The notes below the pieces were generated by a model that saw only the letters and a list, made by a program, of their open reading frames with translations, made no database searches and was not told the origin of the DNA. From Gordionus sp. m RMFG-2023 (taxonomy: Eukaryota; Nematomorpha; Gordioida; Chordodea; Parachordodidae), in NCBI RefSeq assembly GCF_954871325.1, contig NC_088775.1, forward strand, positions 22,979,561 through 23,043,560: DNA of 64,000 nt. Reading direction: 5' to 3'. The position numbers and the translations under genes are program-made. The first letter of the stretch is position 1. Every line of letters starts with the position of its first letter. Shown piece by piece: positions 46,947 to 57,751 of the stretch.

Positions 46947-49900
46947 TAGAGGTCTGCATTGGTCGGGTTTCCTGCCCGCCCGCCCACGCCCGCCCATCTA
47001 AGAGGGCGGGCGGGTAAATTTTTTTTAAGAACGGGCAGGCGGGCGGGTTAAAAAAATTTTTTAACAATGGGCGGGTGGGCGGGCGGGTTAAGAAATTTAA
47101 ACAATAGACGGGCGGGCGGGTTTAAAAAATTAAAAATTTTTATTTTAATTAATAAAAAATTGTTCTTACGAACTTAAAAAATAAAAAGCCTTTTTCTGGT
47201 ATAACTTTTTATAAAATAAATCAACTTTTTTCTTCAATTAAAAAACTTTTTCTACAAATAAAAACAAACTTTTTTCTATAAACAAATTAAAATCTCCTTT
47301 TATGGTAATGAAATAAAACTTTTTTCTTAAAATATATAATTTTTTAGATTTTGAAAATTAAAATTTCCTTTTTTGGGAATAATGAAATTACTCCATTGTG
47401 TTATTTTATTTTAGTAATAATTGTTTATCTTTATAATGCCCTTTTTATTTTTATTTTTATTTTCTTATATAATATATAAATTTTATTTTTTATAACATAA
47501 TTTTAACAAAATAATATTTTTTAATTTAATTTTAAAATATGAATAAAGAATTGATTGCTAAGAAAATAAAAAATAATTTTTATAAATTAAAAAACAATGA
47601 AGATAATAATAATAAACTTAAATCGTCTATATGGAAACAATTTAAAATTATTTTTGATGAAAATGACAAAAAGCTAGATTGGATTCGCTGCAATGATTGC
47701 AAGTCCATCTTTTAATATAATAGCAAAAGTGGCACCTCCTTCTTCCTTCGGCATCAATGTTCATCTGCAAATTATGAAGATTTGATAGATAATAAAAAAA
47801 TAACTGGATATTTTGAAAAAGACAATTCTCAATTAAACAAAACGATAAAATCTGGTCTAATAGCGAATTTTGTAGAATATTCCGCTAGAGACATTAGGTA
47901 TTTTAATTTAATAAATTATTCTTTTATCTTTTTTAGGCCATTCTAAGCAGTTCAAGGACCTGGATTTATAAATATTTTACAAAGATTTGCCGACTTAGGG
48001 GCAACATATGGTAAATTGGATGTTAATAAGATCATTTCTTGTGCTACAACAGTTAGCCGCAACGTATCCAAAGTTACTGAGGATCTTAAGGAAATATTAT
48101 TTCCTAAAATTGTAGAAATGATAAAAAGTTCCATTTGCTCATGTACTACTGATATGTGGTGTGAAGAATTTACCAAAACCGATTACATATCTCTATCAAT
48201 CCATTATATACAAAATTGGAAATTAGAAAAAAAATTTCTTTTTATTTCAAAATTTCAAGATGAAAAAAAGACGGGAGAAAATATTCTTAAAGAATTATTA
48301 AAAATTGGTGTTCCCCGAGAATATTTTTCCAAGCTCATCTTTGTTACGGATCAAGGAGCAAATATTAAAAAAGCTTTGGAAGGAGAAATTTTTTATTAAA
48401 TAAAATTTAATTATTAGGTAGATATTATAATAATTTCTTAGAGATTTTGTATACACCTAAAGAAAAAACATTCATATTTAAAGAACTATATTTTCCTTTT
48501 ATTTTTTCAAATATTAGCTTTAATAGACTAAACTGTTCAGCATACTTCGTAATACCTTCCAGTCAACTTTTATTTTAGAAAATGCTCCCGAGATTAATAA
48601 TATTTTGTTAACTGCAAAATCATTGACGACTTATTTCAAACAAAGTGGCAACGTAAAATATCTAAGCAAGACGTTACTACAAAATATTGATATAAGATGG
48701 AATACAAAGCATAATATGCTACAAAGCATTTATATAATGTATGATGAGATTTTTTTATTCTTACAATCTCGTGATATGACTGAAAAAATGGGATCTATGG
48801 GAAAGGAAGATTTAAAAACACTGATAGATTATTTGGAACCATATAAAGATGCAACTAATGCTCTTGAGGGTGATTGCAGGCCTACACTACAGAACGTTCT
48901 TATATGGTATGAAAATTAATATTTTGGGATTTATGCCCATTTTTTCTTTATTTATAAAAAAATTAGGTATAATCTTCTACATGAGCATAATGAAATAAAT
49001 ATGAATTTAATGGAGAGAAAAACAAAATGCGAAAAAGAAATAGATATAATAAAGAAAAGAGCTAAAAATTTTATAATTTAAAAATTTAAAATTCATATGC
49101 TCCATAAAGTTTCAACATTTTTAATACCAAAGTTCCGACAAATGAAGATGTTGTCGTCGGAAGAAATTAATGAAGTAAAAAAACATATTAAAAACTTGTT
49201 AGATTTTATTTGCATAGAAGAATGTAACATCAACGTAGATGAAGATTTGATTTTACCCATTTCCCCAAAAGCAAAGAGAATCCAATTAAAAGGTATTAAT
49301 AAATTATAAATTCGTTTAGCTACTTATCAAATGTAATATTTGAAATAAATAGCATCCACATCCACATCAAAATTAAACCCCAACAGATGGGAGGATGAGG
49401 TGGTTACTGAGGATAGTACCGTACATAATGACATAACAAAATATTTAAATCTTAAAGTAACCATTTTTGATAAGTATAATTTAGCATAATTTTAAGATGC
49501 ATATATTACAATTAATATAAATTTTAATTACTTTTATAAATTTATTATTATTGGTTCACTTTTATTTAAAGATTTCAATTGAGGAAGAGAATATACTTCA
49601 AAAGGATGTCCTACTTTGGTGGAAACGACAAGAAAAAAAATTTGCCAAAGCTAAGATTAGCAAAAAAAATATTAGCAATTCCTGCAACTAGTGCTACTTC
49701 TGAAAGAGGATTTAGCATTGCCGGAAGGTTTTTAGAACTAAGAAGAACGTGTTTGAATCCCGAAAATGTGGATTCATTATTAGTTTTGCATTATAATTAC
49801 TTATAATATTTATTTTATATTTATATTTTATAAATATTTTATTTGATAAAATAAATTATCCATAATTTAAATTGAATATTTTTTAAGCTTAATATAGTAA

Positions 49901-50167
49901 TTTCCTAAATTATAAAACTTATAGAGATGTAATGTTGAAACTATTTTCATTAGATGCTTAAAATAGCGGACTTGGGTAAAAAAATTTTTATAAATAATGG
50001 GCTGCGGGTAAAAAATTTCTGACTAATGGGCGGGCGGGTAAAATTTTTTAGATTAATGGGCGGGCGGGTATATTTTTTTTGAAAACTATGGGCGGGCGGG
50101 TTAAAATTTTTTTAAACATTGAGTGGGAGGGCATATTATCCAAAAACCCGCCCAATGCAGACCTCTA
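46947..50167 (+). mobile_element. Hermes/hobo-like hAT, complete ends (TSD ATACACAG)
   Basis: This 3,221-bp element starts TAGAGGTCTGCATTGG and ends CCAATGCAGACCTCTA, a perfect 16-bp TIR that stays similar for about 8 further bases. The TSD ATACACAG is exact (46939-46946 and 50168-50175). Repeated GGGCGGGCGGGT motifs occupy about 150 bp at each end (46975-47130 and 49985-50160). The transposase lies on the + strand between them. Confidence 0.92.
47539..49806 (+). pseudogene. Transposase of the Hermes-like hAT
   Basis: ATG at 47539 opens an exon with a BED finger (IRCNDCKSIF, then a TAA stop, then FFLRHQCSS), followed by a short intron at about 47897-47936. The next exon has RPF..VQGPGFINILQRFADLGATYG, the Hermes/hobo signature (about 47937-48010), ICSCTTDMWCE with the first catalytic Asp (about 48140), and LIFVTDQGANIKKALEG with the second (about 48345). 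Later come NIDIRWNTKHNMLQSIY (about 48685) and SLTTYFKQSGNVKYLSKTLL. The hATC dimerisation domain is at about 49675-49803 (PATSATSERGFSIAGRFLEL). The coding sequence is about 90% recognisable; one stop in the BED finger and frame offsets near 48390-48600, 48920-49095 and 49310-49580 (some possibly small introns) suggest a recently dead copy. Confidence 0.85.
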
Positions 50168-50175
50168 ATACACAG

Positions 50176-50599
50176 TACTTTGTATTTGACCGGTCAAATA
50201 CGAAAATTCAAATAAATGTTTTTTTAAAGTCAATATTAACTTTATTTTTAATATAATAGTAGAATGAATCGAATATTTTAGTCACCACCACCTTCGGGGA
50301 CCTAAAAATAATACATTATGATAACATGTATTTATACAATTTTTCTCTTTTTAAACATATTTTAAATATTTTTTTCTTCAGATTTTTTTAGAGTGTTTGA
50401 CCAGGTCAATTGACTGAATTTGACTTTTCAATTGCCCGACTTGCCAACCCTGATTAATTGCATAAATTTTAAGAGTTAATACAAAAATTATATAAATGTT
50501 ATAATTAAGAATTCATTTTATGAAAAAATTTGATTATTAGGTTACTTTTCTTTGAGATTTGGATAATTCATTTAGAATCAAATTTTTATCTATAATCAT
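50176..50599. other. Spacer with one hAT-like terminus
   Basis: CCCGACTTGCCAACCCTG ending at about 50452 looks like the right TIR of an element (reading CAGGGTTGGCAAG from outside), with TTGACC and GGTCAA motifs at 50185-50410. The matching left end was not found. The rest is AT-rich. Confidence 0.45.
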
Positions 50600-52515
50600 C
50601 TCCTTATAAATATTTAATAGGGTTACATTTAAATGTTTTTTACCGGTGGTATCTCTAAAATAAGTTTTTAACCTTTTTAAAGTTGAAAAAGATCTTTCAT
50701 TAGTGCAGATACGAATTGGTAAGGAAGCTAAAATAATTAATAAAGTTTTGATATTTTAGGCAGGGAATCTAAAGTGCAATTACTCATGGAAAGAGCTTGC
50801 ATAACATTTTTTGGTTTTAAAGAATACTCTATTCTGTCAAGATTTTTTTTACCAAAATTCGAAATCACAAAGTAACTATCATATGTGAGACTACTGCATC
50901 AGCGTAAAAGATTTTCATACTATCATCTCGTGTTTCAAATGTAATCAACAGTTAGACTCGACCGGCAAAAGAAAAAAAAGCCTTTTAAAAAAATTATGAA
51001 TAATATTCTTTTCTTTAATTGAAATAAAAATTTATAAATAAGGGGAATAAAAATGTTTATTTTATAAAAATCCTCAATCGCAGATGCATCAATATTTGAG
51101 CGATTGGATTGTCTAGAAACTAATTTAGGTTAAAAAATTTTAAACCCAAACATATTAGCAATCTCCTTTACTTTCTCATATATTTCATGAAATTTTTCAT
51201 CCATATTCTCTGAATTTGTTAATATTTCAACGTTCCCTTCATAACCTCTAAATCCAAATCAATTTTTTGTAGCATTTTGCTAAAATCACATGTATAATTA
51301 AATAAAAAATAAACACATTGAATTGATATTAAAAATTGTGGCTTAATAATAGCATGCAAAAGATTCACAGCATATGCTGATCTCTTTCCTTGCTTGATAT
51401 ATAAAGTTCCAGTGCTGCATGCTGCAAATACAACATAATATAGTCAATAAAAAGTTTCACCGACTCATGAACAGGCCCATGTCTCTCCCTATCAGCATGA
51501 GACTCCCACAATTTATTAGTTTACACGCAGATATCTCACTCCCGCAAAACTACCGCAATTGGAAATCTCCTGCAAAAATCTACCGCAATTTTTTAATTTC
51601 TCTCGCACAATTTTGTTTAGCATTTTAACGTTTTTAATATATAAATAATTAAGACAGTAATTGATTATTTTAAATTTCTTTCTATCCTGTTTTATTTTCA
51701 TCCAATAGTAAATCAACATCATTCATTTCATTCATATTTTATCATTTTCAGTGTGTTTGTGTAAAATATTATAGGGCTTGGCGCTTAATTATCACGTTTA
51801 GGTTAAATTAAATAAATAGAATCTAGTTTGGCAAAATCTTTTTAGTTTCTATTTTTGATTTTTAGTCAATGTCATGATACGTTTGAATAAACGTGGTGTG
51901 AAATAGTTCCAAACCAAAGATATTGTTTCTAAATTTTGTAAAATAAATTAATTAGCATTATTAAAGATAATATATATTAAACTTACATAAAAATATTAAA
52001 AACTAATAAATTCTAATTAAATTAAAATATGTTCACATAAACTGTTCCTGATGTCCCTTATTTCACACGCCTTAGATATAATTGAATTTAGACAATGTGA
52101 ACTACATTGAACACAGAGGGCTGTGCTGTAAAGCTCTATTATCTTTGACATCACACCTTTAACATGACCACTCAACGAGGGAGTCCATCATATCCTTAGC
52201 CTCTAATCAAGTTCAAATTTAACCCTAAGCCTTGAAGTGATGATATAATTTCTTCCCTATCGTCTCCGATTTAGTATAATGCAATGAAATAAATTAAATA
52301 AACAGTTCCTTCATTTTAAAATCTCCTGACACCAGATCAATAAAACGAATGGCTATAGATAGTTGCTCTATATTGGCCACTTCAGAAGTCTCATCAGCAA
52401 AAACACTAAAAAATGTCAACTACCCCCCCCCCCCTTCCCCCATGCCTAATCAGCAAAAACACTGAAAAATATCAACCCCCCCCCCACCCCCCCCATGCCT
52501 AAGCCACTAGTGTTA
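50600..52515 (-). mobile_element. DUF4371-type hAT, minus strand, broken
   Basis: The right edge reads CTAGTGGCTTAGGC from outside, similar to the CAGTGGC TIR of the 11274-13376 element, followed by C homopolymers and a 57-bp direct duplication (52390-52500). Going down the minus strand: FADETSEVANIEQLS (about 52400), then the C/H region (about 52100), a segment AALELYISSKERD (about 51400) and the dimerisation domain LPIRICTNERSFSTLKRLKT (about 50720-50650). The frame is interrupted and a fragment of another hAT family (51502-51805) is inserted. The left terminus was not found. Confidence 0.72.
51502..51805 (-). mobile_element. Fragment of the 19061-type hAT
   Basis: GTTTACACGCAGATATCTC, CCCGCAAAACTACCGCAATT, TTTTAACGTTTTTAATATATAAATAATT (matching 25400-25290 in reverse) and TAGGGCTTGGCGCTTAATTATCACG (matching 19453-19477) show that this is an end fragment of that family. 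No TSD was identified. Confidence 0.75.
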
Positions 52516-53394
52516 TATTATGATATTTATTATATATAAATGCATTCTTTACCTAATCAATTTGTATATAAAAAATATTAAAGTAAAACAGGTGAAGCAG
52601 CACTAAAAGCAAAATTAATCTTAGATGTTTTTGTGTTTTTATTATTTTCTTAAAATTAAGTTACTTTAGAAACTAAAGTATTATTCATAAAATTATCCAA
52701 AACAAAGTATTTAGAGTGGAAGAATTTTAAATATATTTATACTTATTAAAAATAAGAATAGCTACCTAAGATTCTAGAGTCCACTCAAGTGGCTCAGCGA
52801 GAGGATTTTCCAACATGAGGCAAAATGGAAATAATTATAAGGTAAAATAACTTAACTTTGATATGATAGAAATATAAATAGTCAGCTCAAAAGGCTTTAT
52901 ATGAAAAATAAACAATAAAACCATCTTTTAAAATGTTAAAAAAATTAAAGAATATTTAATATTAATAAAACCACCTTTAAAATGTTTATATAAAATTCTT
53001 AAAAAAAATAATTTAATATTTATATCAAATTCAATGAAAAAATAAAGAAATAAAATCATAAAAAATATAAAATAAAAAAAATCTTTGAGCAATCTTCTCA
53101 AATTTTTTTTAAACAATTGAAAGATTGTAGTGGGACCTAAAATAATATTTCATGAAAACGGAGAACATTGAGTTAATGAAGGATTATTTATCAAAGTATC
53201 ATTAGCTTGGAAGAAAAAAATGGTTTATATTTTAATTTCTATATTAAAAAATAAATTATTATGTAAAAAAAAATTTAAAAGCAAAAAAAATATATATGAG
53301 GCAGCTTGGCATGGTACACAAATTCTAGATTATTATTTTATTATATTCTTTCTAAATAGTAAATAAATATATAAACTTTGGCTCAAAATTAGAC
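52516..53394. other. AT-rich stretch inside the 46316 element
   Basis: No gene, array or terminus recognised; a 62-codon minus frame at 53116-52928 is low-complexity (F/K/L-rich). Confidence 0.4.
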
Positions 53395-53654
53395 TCGAGA
53401 AGTTCCAGTGCCGGCTTGATCCAACTCCTGAGTGGGCTTGAGCCTGAACCAATTTTTACGACTCCGACTCAAGGTCTGAGCAGTAAAAACTCACTTTTTA
53501 ACAACACTAACTAAGATTTTAGTTTTTTTGCAATTTCAAAAAATTTTAGTATTTTATTGTGTCATAATTAACATTTATTTCAAATAGGGTGTTAATTTTT
53601 AAAATATTTTTTATTTCAAAATGCACAGGAATATCATAATACATTACTAATAAG

Positions 53655-54753
53655 CAGAGTTGTTAACGCTCCTTTTTAAAAGTAGCTAGCTCCCGCTCCC
53701 GCTTCTACCTTCTCAAGAGGAGCTAGCTCCCGCTCCCGCTACTACATTTTTAAAAGGAGCTAGCTCCCGCTTCAAGTAATGGAGTGCCACTCCATAACCG
53801 CTCCTTTGGTTTTCATTTTTTTAGAAGGTATACGAAACAAAATCATATTTTTTTATCAAAAAGTTTTATCAAAATATTTATAACCTTTTATTAGCATTTA
53901 AAGGTAATAAATTTTCTAAATTAGAATCTAACAAACATCCATGCCTCTCCCCTAAGACCTCTTTTGCAATACTAAATAGGCGCTCCTCGGGAGCACTAGA
54001 GGGAAGCGAGGTATTATATTTTAAAAAGATATTTCTTAATTAAGGGAATTTCTCAAAAATAGTAATTTTGGTAATCATTATTTAAAAAATATTTGTCCAA
54101 TATATTATCTTTCTGATGGTCAATTTCATCGAATCCAAAAAATCTTCTAAATCATTTTGTTAAAAGAAAGATTTTTTACTTTTAGATACTTTTTTAGATT
54201 GAAGCTGCTCACTTTTGAAAATTAAATAGTTTTTAAACACAAAAGACATTTTGCCTTAAATTTGTTTGATCATTTGGATTAAAATCTTTTAGAAGTTTAA
54301 AATATTTTTTGTATGATGGAAATGGAAATTCGATTTCTTCATTTATGATCTCTAAATCCATAATATCTAAAATTATTTTTTGTTATATATCTATAAAATG
54401 AATATTGACTTACAAGATTTTAAAAAAAAAAATTTTCAATATAAAAAGGAAAAACTTGATGTTTAATATTTAAAATGATTAGATGATAAATCAATATAAA
54501 ACTCGGCTAAACATTTAATAATGGATAAATTTAAATTAAATAAAATTTTATTTTTATTGAATTTTAATTAACAAATATTATTAATATTTATAAAATAATT
54601 TTATTTATACATTAAATTTAAAGGAGCGGTGGAGCGGCGCTCTTCCATTCCAGCTATAAAAGGAGCTAGCTCTCGCTCCCACTCCTCAATTTTAGAAAGG
54701 AGTGGTGCTCCAGGTGTTTTTAAAAAATGTAGCGGCGCTCCTTAACAACTCTG
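53655..54753 (-). mobile_element. Small hAT, internally deleted (TSD CTAATAAG)
   Basis: The ends CAGAGTTGTTAACGCTCC and, from the right, CAGAGTTGTTAAGGAGCG form the TIR, and the exact 8-bp TSD CTAATAAG flanks it (53647-53654 and 54754-54761). Both subterminal zones have GGAGCTAGCTCCCGCTCC motifs. On the minus strand about 54010-53930 still codes for the end of a hATC domain (LPSSAPEERLFSIAKEVLGE), closely similar to that of the 21774-25025 element (SSASVERLFSMAKLIL). The rest of the transposase is gone, so this is a deletion derivative. Confidence 0.9.
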
Positions 54754-56716
54754 CTAATAAGATATTACAAAAAAAATTAATGATTATTTGAGCAAAAATA
54801 ATGAAGTTTTAATGTCAAAAGTTTATTTATATTTTTAGCCAATTTGCGAAAACATATTGTATCTCTACACCCACAATCCTTACTCTCAGAATCTGTTAAA
54901 GTACCAGATACATTGTATGGTTCGAGGAAATTATCCGCTGATGAAAATCTTTATTGCAACAAATTAGTACTTAGATATTTGATAAAAAATAATATAGCAT
55001 TTCATACGATAGACAGTCAATCTTTTAAAGACATATTTAAATATTTGAATGAGAATGTGAAAATATGGTGCAGGCAAACTGCCACCAAGCACCTAGAAAC
55101 AATATATAATTGTGCCAATAATAATATAATAAAAATTTTGAATCAAGAACATTGTCAATTGTCATTAACCACAGATATCTGGTCATTCGTTATTATATTG
55201 CGTTGACCGTCCACTTTATAAATAGTGAATGGAAGATCAAAAATTTTTTACATGATATAATAGAGTTCCCGCATCTTCACGCCGGAATAGATATATTTGA
55301 GTTAATAATATCAACTCTCAAAGAATTCCAAATCGAAAAAAAAATATCATCTATAACACATGATAATGCAGCAAACGTAAGAGTAGCTGCCGATTTGTTA
55401 GTACATTATTTCAAAAATAATGGTTGTTAGTACATTATTTCAAAAATAATGGTAACGTCAATGCGAGTAATAACAGATGCTTAGCTCACATCATTAATAT
55501 AATCGTTCAAGTTGGCTTAGATTGCATGACCACATATCTTGCAAAAATACACATTTTAATTAGCAAAATGCATAAAAGTCCAAAATTTATGAAGGAATAT
55601 ATGGTTTTAAGTGGAGGTCACTTGATATAGCCACCAGATGGAACAGTATGTATTTATTGATAACTACTGTTAATAAAGTAATATTTCATTATTTGATCTG
55701 TTTATAATCATATTTCAATATAGAATATTGATGCCATCATTAATATAAGTAAGAGATGTTTACCCAATAAAGATCATTTGAACCAAGAGGAGGCAAAGTT
55801 ATTGATTGAGCTGGAGTCCTTTTTATATCCATTCTATAAAATAACGTGCGAAGTAAGTTCGGCGTCAACATCTACAATTGGGATGTCACCACTGGATAAT
55901 ATTGTGAATTCGTTATCGCTTGCGGAATCACATAAAAATAGCATAATAAAAAATGCTGCAAAAATGAAGGAAAAATGTTATATTTATGTCGAATATTTAA
56001 CCACATTTGCAAAATACATGCTCATTTCTTGATCCAAGAATCAAAAAAATTTTTTTTACCAATTTTCCTAAATAACCTTGGCTATAAATTTAAAAGAAAA
56101 TATGATGACTACAATACATCGAAATCAATATATGAATTCGAAAAAGAGGAAAATAAAGAATCAAATTTAATGTTTGTTAGTATTTTGAACGAGCTAAGAA
56201 GATAAATATAAATACTTAATTTAGAATACTCATTATTAAACCTCCTAAATAACATTTTTAAAACTTAATTGGAGAAACTAAATTTAAATATTATGCTTAC
56301 ATTTAACAAAATTTATAACAGTTATTGGAGTTAATATAAATATTTATTTAAAAAAATAGAGTCCTAAGAATTTATAAATTAATAAAACATATCGTTGCAA
56401 AATAGGCATTTTTAAAATAGGTTTGTTACAAGGTTTTACAGTGGATTCGACGATATAATAATTAGTTAATTTAAATATTTTATAATCTAATATTATACCA
56501 AATCTAGCTACAGAAGAAATCGAATATGTGGTCTAGAAACTTGAAACATTTTCCAAAGCTCTCGACAATGGCCAAAGATTACTTATCCCAACAATCTACG
56601 TCCTAGCCAGCGAACTTATTTTTTCTAGGGCCGGCGCCACTATTACTAAGAAAAAGAATCGAATGTCAGTGACAACTTTTAAATTCGTGGGATGTTAACA
56701 TTTTAAATTTGCGTGA

Positions 56717-57429
56717 AGAATATTTTATGTAATTTGTTAGTCAATTTATGAATATAAATTTTTATTTTTTATTTATGAAAATAATAAAGATATTGATAAT
56801 GTGGCGTATTATATATTTTGTATTTTCAAATTTTTTGCTTATAAAATGTAAAAGAGCCTATTTACGATAAATAAATAATTCTAAAGCTATCTTATAAATT
56901 AAAGATTGTTATTATAATTTCCAAAAAGAAAGAGAGAGAGTTTCATAAATAAAAATAATTTAATTCCTAATTAGTAGCATCTCTTAAGATCTAAATGTTT
57001 CAAAATTTTGTCTATGATAATATTTTTAAGCACGAATATTATGCCTTTGGATAAGCCATTCACAGAATTACCAAAGGAAAAAAAATCAACTTAAGATTAT
57101 AATCTATAATGAAGCAGTGGTAGATAGTATTTATGGGGTAAGGCCTGTAGTAATAGGAATTTATTATGATTTATGATTACATATTATAGATATTGATAAT
57201 ATGTTTTATATTGATTATAATATAGATATTTATGAATATAATAATTTGTATCAATACCTAACAGATATAAGGGGAACATTGTTATTTTTATAATGTAACT
57301 TCATATGAATGAATAATGGACGCCCGAGAATTTCATGTATGGAATTTAAATACACTAATATTACAAATGAATGGAACATATAAATTGGCGTATTATGGCA
57401 GAATCAACTCGTGATTTAAATAATATTTA
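56717..57429. other. AT-rich 3' part of the giant hAT core
   Basis: No coding or repeat signal recognised. It lies between the end of the transposase and the right inverted arm. Confidence 0.4.
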
Positions 57430-57743
57430 AATATAATAAATGTTTGTAAAACTCACAAATTATAAAAAATAGTTTAAAATTATTTCCAAGATCTTATACC
57501 AAATAATTATAAACTTCGGTTTCAAATTTTCCAAATTTGATGTAAAATATGCATAGTAATTACTAATTATATAATACAAAATATTTTTAGCATATTTAAA
57601 AATTAGGGAAAATTCATTTATCCGAATGCCGTAAATTTAAAAATGGGATCCTTGCTGAACTTGTCCCGTCTTTTCTTATTAACTACCAATCTCCTAAATA
57701 GTTTCAAATGGTATACTACTCATATCTTATACCAAAAATTTTA
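57430..57743. repeat. Inner segment of the right inverted arm
   Basis: The inverse of 38762-39110 (see there): GTTTCAAATGGTATACTACTC and ATTTTCCAAATTTGAT are the easiest blocks to align. Confidence 0.8.
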
Positions 57744-57751
57744 AACTCAAC

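Larger units (their letters stand above)
46316..53509. mobile_element. hAT-like element in the transposase intron, old, with further insertions
   Basis: The left end TAGTATTGTTAAATAGC and the right end TTTTTAACAACACTA form an imperfect TIR with GAGTCGA/GCTCAAG-rich subterminal motifs (46340-46440 and 53385-53480). The flanks are AATAAGAA and ACTAAGAT, a TSD matching at 6 of 8 positions, consistent with age. It contains the Hermes-like hAT (46947-50167) and a DUF4371-type hAT (about 50600-52515). No transposase of its own was recognised. Confidence 0.65.
45886..56716 (+). pseudogene. BED-type hAT transposase of the giant element, split by an 8.6-kb intron
   Basis: Exon 1 starts at ATG 45886 and ends at 46003; an intron follows at 46004-46062, then exon 2 at 46063-46195 with the first half of a BED finger (KCSLCNRTYSIS). 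The second half (NLRKHIVSLHPQ) begins at 54839, right after TTTTTAG. Joining at GT (46196) and AG (54838) restores a continuous BED finger, so the intron is 8,643 bp and holds all the nested elements between. Then come LTTDIWS (first catalytic Asp, about 55170), ITHDNAANVRVAADLLV (second, about 55357), CLAHIINIIVQVGL, ATRWNSMYLL (about 55640), a short intron near 55670-55720, a long segment 55778-56205, and the hATC dimerisation region at about 56540-56700 (PTIYVLASELIFSRAGATI). Frames are lost several times, including a duplicated 29-bp block at about 55397-55453, so it is dead. Confidence 0.82.

Noticed and set aside
52400-52500. Long C homopolymers as a structured element
   Set aside because: G/C homopolymers recur just inside several hAT termini here (2731, 17790, 28425, 59955) and their lengths may be sequencing-dependent; no further meaning can be supported.
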